This document shows, one piece after another, positions 62,701 through 64,000 of a DNA stretch of 64,000 nt. The position numbers and the translations under genes are program-made. The notes under the pieces were generated by a model that ran no database searches, was not told where the DNA came from, and saw nothing but the letters and a program-made list of their open reading frames with translations. The stretch's first letter is position 1, and every line of letters begins with the position of its first letter. The stretch is from Timema cristinae (lineage: Eukaryota > Arthropoda > Insecta > Phasmatodea > Timematidae): NCBI GenBank assembly GCA_039000515.1, contig JBCFYV010000100.1, positions 31,174,421 to 31,238,420 on the forward strand. The letters run 5' to 3'.

Positions 62701-64000
62701 GTCATGTAAGGTGCCACAATGAAATATTTATGATATTAATTTTATTGTTATTATTATGAATTATATATTACTTTTCAATATTAGTAATAAATATTAATAT
62801 ACAATAATATTATTAGTATTGATATAATTAATATGGTATATTATTAATATAATATTATTATGATATATTAATATGTATATTATTAATATTTATATTATCG
62901 TCCTAGAATATATATAATAGTAATTGTGTAGGTACACTCATAAATGAATATCTATTATACTAAATTACAGCCCCATACATAAATTACTTTATCTCAACAA
63001 TGGCATGTAAAAAGTATAAAACAGCAAGTTTGACCCCTTATACGTCGTGAATTGTTGCGATATGAAATCATTGAATCAATATTTAGAGCTTATAGCTATA
63101 CACTTGTTAGAATTGACATAAACATTTTCAATGTCAGGTTAATCTAAAAATAGATGTCAATAATATTATTTTTTGGAAACTTTAAAAGGTTCAAGTTTAA
63201 TACAGTACCGAGCCACTATATTTTAAAGTTTATTACAAAGACAAAATTAAATGTTAGCTATATAGTATTATATTAAGATATCTTATTTTGATTTAAGCTA
63301 TTTAGATAAAACCAATATTTAATTTTTTTTAATCTGTTTTTTTAGCACCACGTCTTTCTACCCGTTCGGTTTATACGCTTAAAATATTATAAATAATATA
63401 TTTCATCACAAGCTTGTGTAGCTTCAAGATGTTTAATATTTCGGTTTTAGAGTTATTACTGAATTAAATGCACAGTAAAAAAATAATCTTGTTAATAAAA
63501 ATCACGTTTTATGTTTCCCCGCTAAAGATAATATCTTGTTTCATCTCTCCAGGAAACCTGTTGACCCCGACAACGTTCGCCCAAAACATTGTGGACGTAC
63601 TTTGCAAGTCAGGGGTAAACGTGGAGGTGAAGGTGAAGTATTGGGCAGAGAAGCATGGCATGGGTGGTTTCCTCGGAGTGGCCCGGGGCTCCTGTGAGCC
63701 ACCCATCTTCCTGGAGCTCAGTTATCACGGCGGAGAGAACAAGGGTGAAAATCCTGTGATACTTGTCGGCAGTGGCATCACCTTCAATAGCGGCGGTGTT
63801 TGTCTCAAGAGGGACAAGCGCGAGATGGGCCGAATGCGAGGTGACATCGGGGGTGCCGCCTGTGTTGCGGCAGTGACCCGCGCCGTCGCTGAGCTCAAGC
63901 TTCCTATCAACTTAAGGACGCTCATCCCTCTGGTAGAGAACATGCCAGGGTGTAACGCCATAAAACCAGGGGAGAGGCTCATTGCTATGGACGAGTCTTG
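59051..64000 (+). CDS. Leucyl aminopeptidase (M17) paralogue, probably inactive; partial
   Basis: The M17 family normally removes N-terminal residues using two metal ions. Exon 1 (59051-59783) and exon 2 (63553 to the window edge) join in phase 1 via GTAGAA and CTCTCCAG. Residues 1-16 (MRTAVKRLVRLVNFRP) are basic and lack acids, like a mitochondrial presequence. Residues 17-56 are Asn-rich; the N-terminal domain starts near 69 (KGLVLGVWSGKD). Exon 2 holds the catalytic-domain start. In VGSGITFNSGGVCLK the usual VGKGITFDSGG Lys and Asp ligands are Ser and Asn; the later catalytic Lys (CLK) and the Asp of MRGDIGGAA are kept. The NTDAEGR region lies beyond the window. Inference: a pseudoenzyme like some insect sperm leucyl aminopeptidases. 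The frame is intact. Confidence 0.9.
62129..62328 (-). mobile_element. SINE-A, 5'-truncated, inserted next to another SINE head
   Basis: Tail, hairpin and half the body in minus orientation. Direct repeat GACACGTGAAT at 62101 and 62329. Right of it a tRNA-like head in minus orientation (ATCGAGCCTGGGACTTTTGG) resembles SINE-C. Confidence 0.8.
62666..63105 (-). repeat. Dispersed repeat G, copy 2, with inverted partner
   Basis: 62960-63105 matches 47392-47535 in reverse. TATGGGGCTGTAATTTAGTA at about 62671-62692 recurs inverted at about 62957-62979, flanking the AT-rich middle, so this may be a longer inverted-repeat element. Confidence 0.6.
63345..63378 (-). mobile_element. SINE tail fragment
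   Basis: AGCACCACGTCTTTCTACCC and GTTCGGTTTATACGC match only the shared A/B tail in minus orientation. Confidence 0.55.
63553..64000 (+). CDS. M17 aminopeptidase paralogue, exon 2 (continues past window)
   Basis: Acceptor CATCTCTCCAG. Encodes NLLTPTTFAQNIVDVLCKSG, AEKHGMGGFLGVARGS, the altered metal-binding loop near 63771-63806, the kept MRGDIGGAA, and PLVENMPGCNAIKPGERLIA. Frame open to the end of the window. Confidence 0.92.

Larger units (their letters stand above)
59784..63552 (+). other. Intron 1 of the aminopeptidase gene
   Basis: 3.8 kb, very AT-rich. Holds a truncated SINE-A (62129-62328), SINE head-like pieces (62335-62400, 62490-62540), a copy of repeat G (62960-63105), an AT palindrome-rich stretch (62740-62910) and a SINE tail fragment (63345-63378). 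The 105-residue frame at 61445-61762 resembles nothing I know. Confidence 0.75.

Overview
The window is animal nuclear DNA, almost certainly from an insect and probably a hemipteran (the order is an inference from repeat style and protein similarity, not proven). It is AT-rich. GT-AG introns split conserved animal genes, and much of the remaining sequence is transposon debris. Three protein genes can be supported.

Layout. (1) 5308-7731, plus strand: the last two exons of a TRPC-type channel gene most like insect trp-gamma; its upstream exons lie left of the window, and 142-5307 is its intron. (2) 14353-34737, minus strand: a complete F-spondin gene in 13 coding exons, with signal peptide, Reeler, Spondin_N, three thrombospondin type 1 repeats (TSR), one Kunitz domain and a fourth TSR. 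It is convergent with the channel gene. Its 13 exons splice in phase only if three apparent one-base losses in the Spondin_N exons are allowed for; with them the frame closes at 769 residues. (3) 59051-64000, plus strand: the first two coding exons of an M17 leucyl aminopeptidase, cut by the window edge. Two metal-site positions are substituted (Lys to Ser, Asp to Asn), so this is probably a catalytically dead paralogue of the kind known from insect sperm.

The 24 kb between F-spondin and the aminopeptidase, and most introns, hold mobile elements. The main ones are tRNA-headed SINEs. SINE-A and SINE-B have different heads and bodies but share one 3' tail, which has a short hairpin and ends in TAA repeats. 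SINE-C and SINE-D appear to share a second tail. Many copies have clear target-site duplications. There are also a foldback MITE bounded by TTAA (4 copies), TA-flanked mariner/pogo-type elements, hAT remains, fossils of LINE open reading frame 2, and a decayed transposase-like gene of unknown class.

Two large minisatellites stand out. A 58-bp array (28356-30926) sits in F-spondin intron 2 and has amplified an inserted SINE together with its repeats. A 33-bp array (about 51180-53225) has a 12-unit higher-order repeat. No CRISPR array, operon, real tRNA or rRNA gene was seen. The three genes show no functional link; their adjacency looks like ordinary chromosomal neighbourhood.
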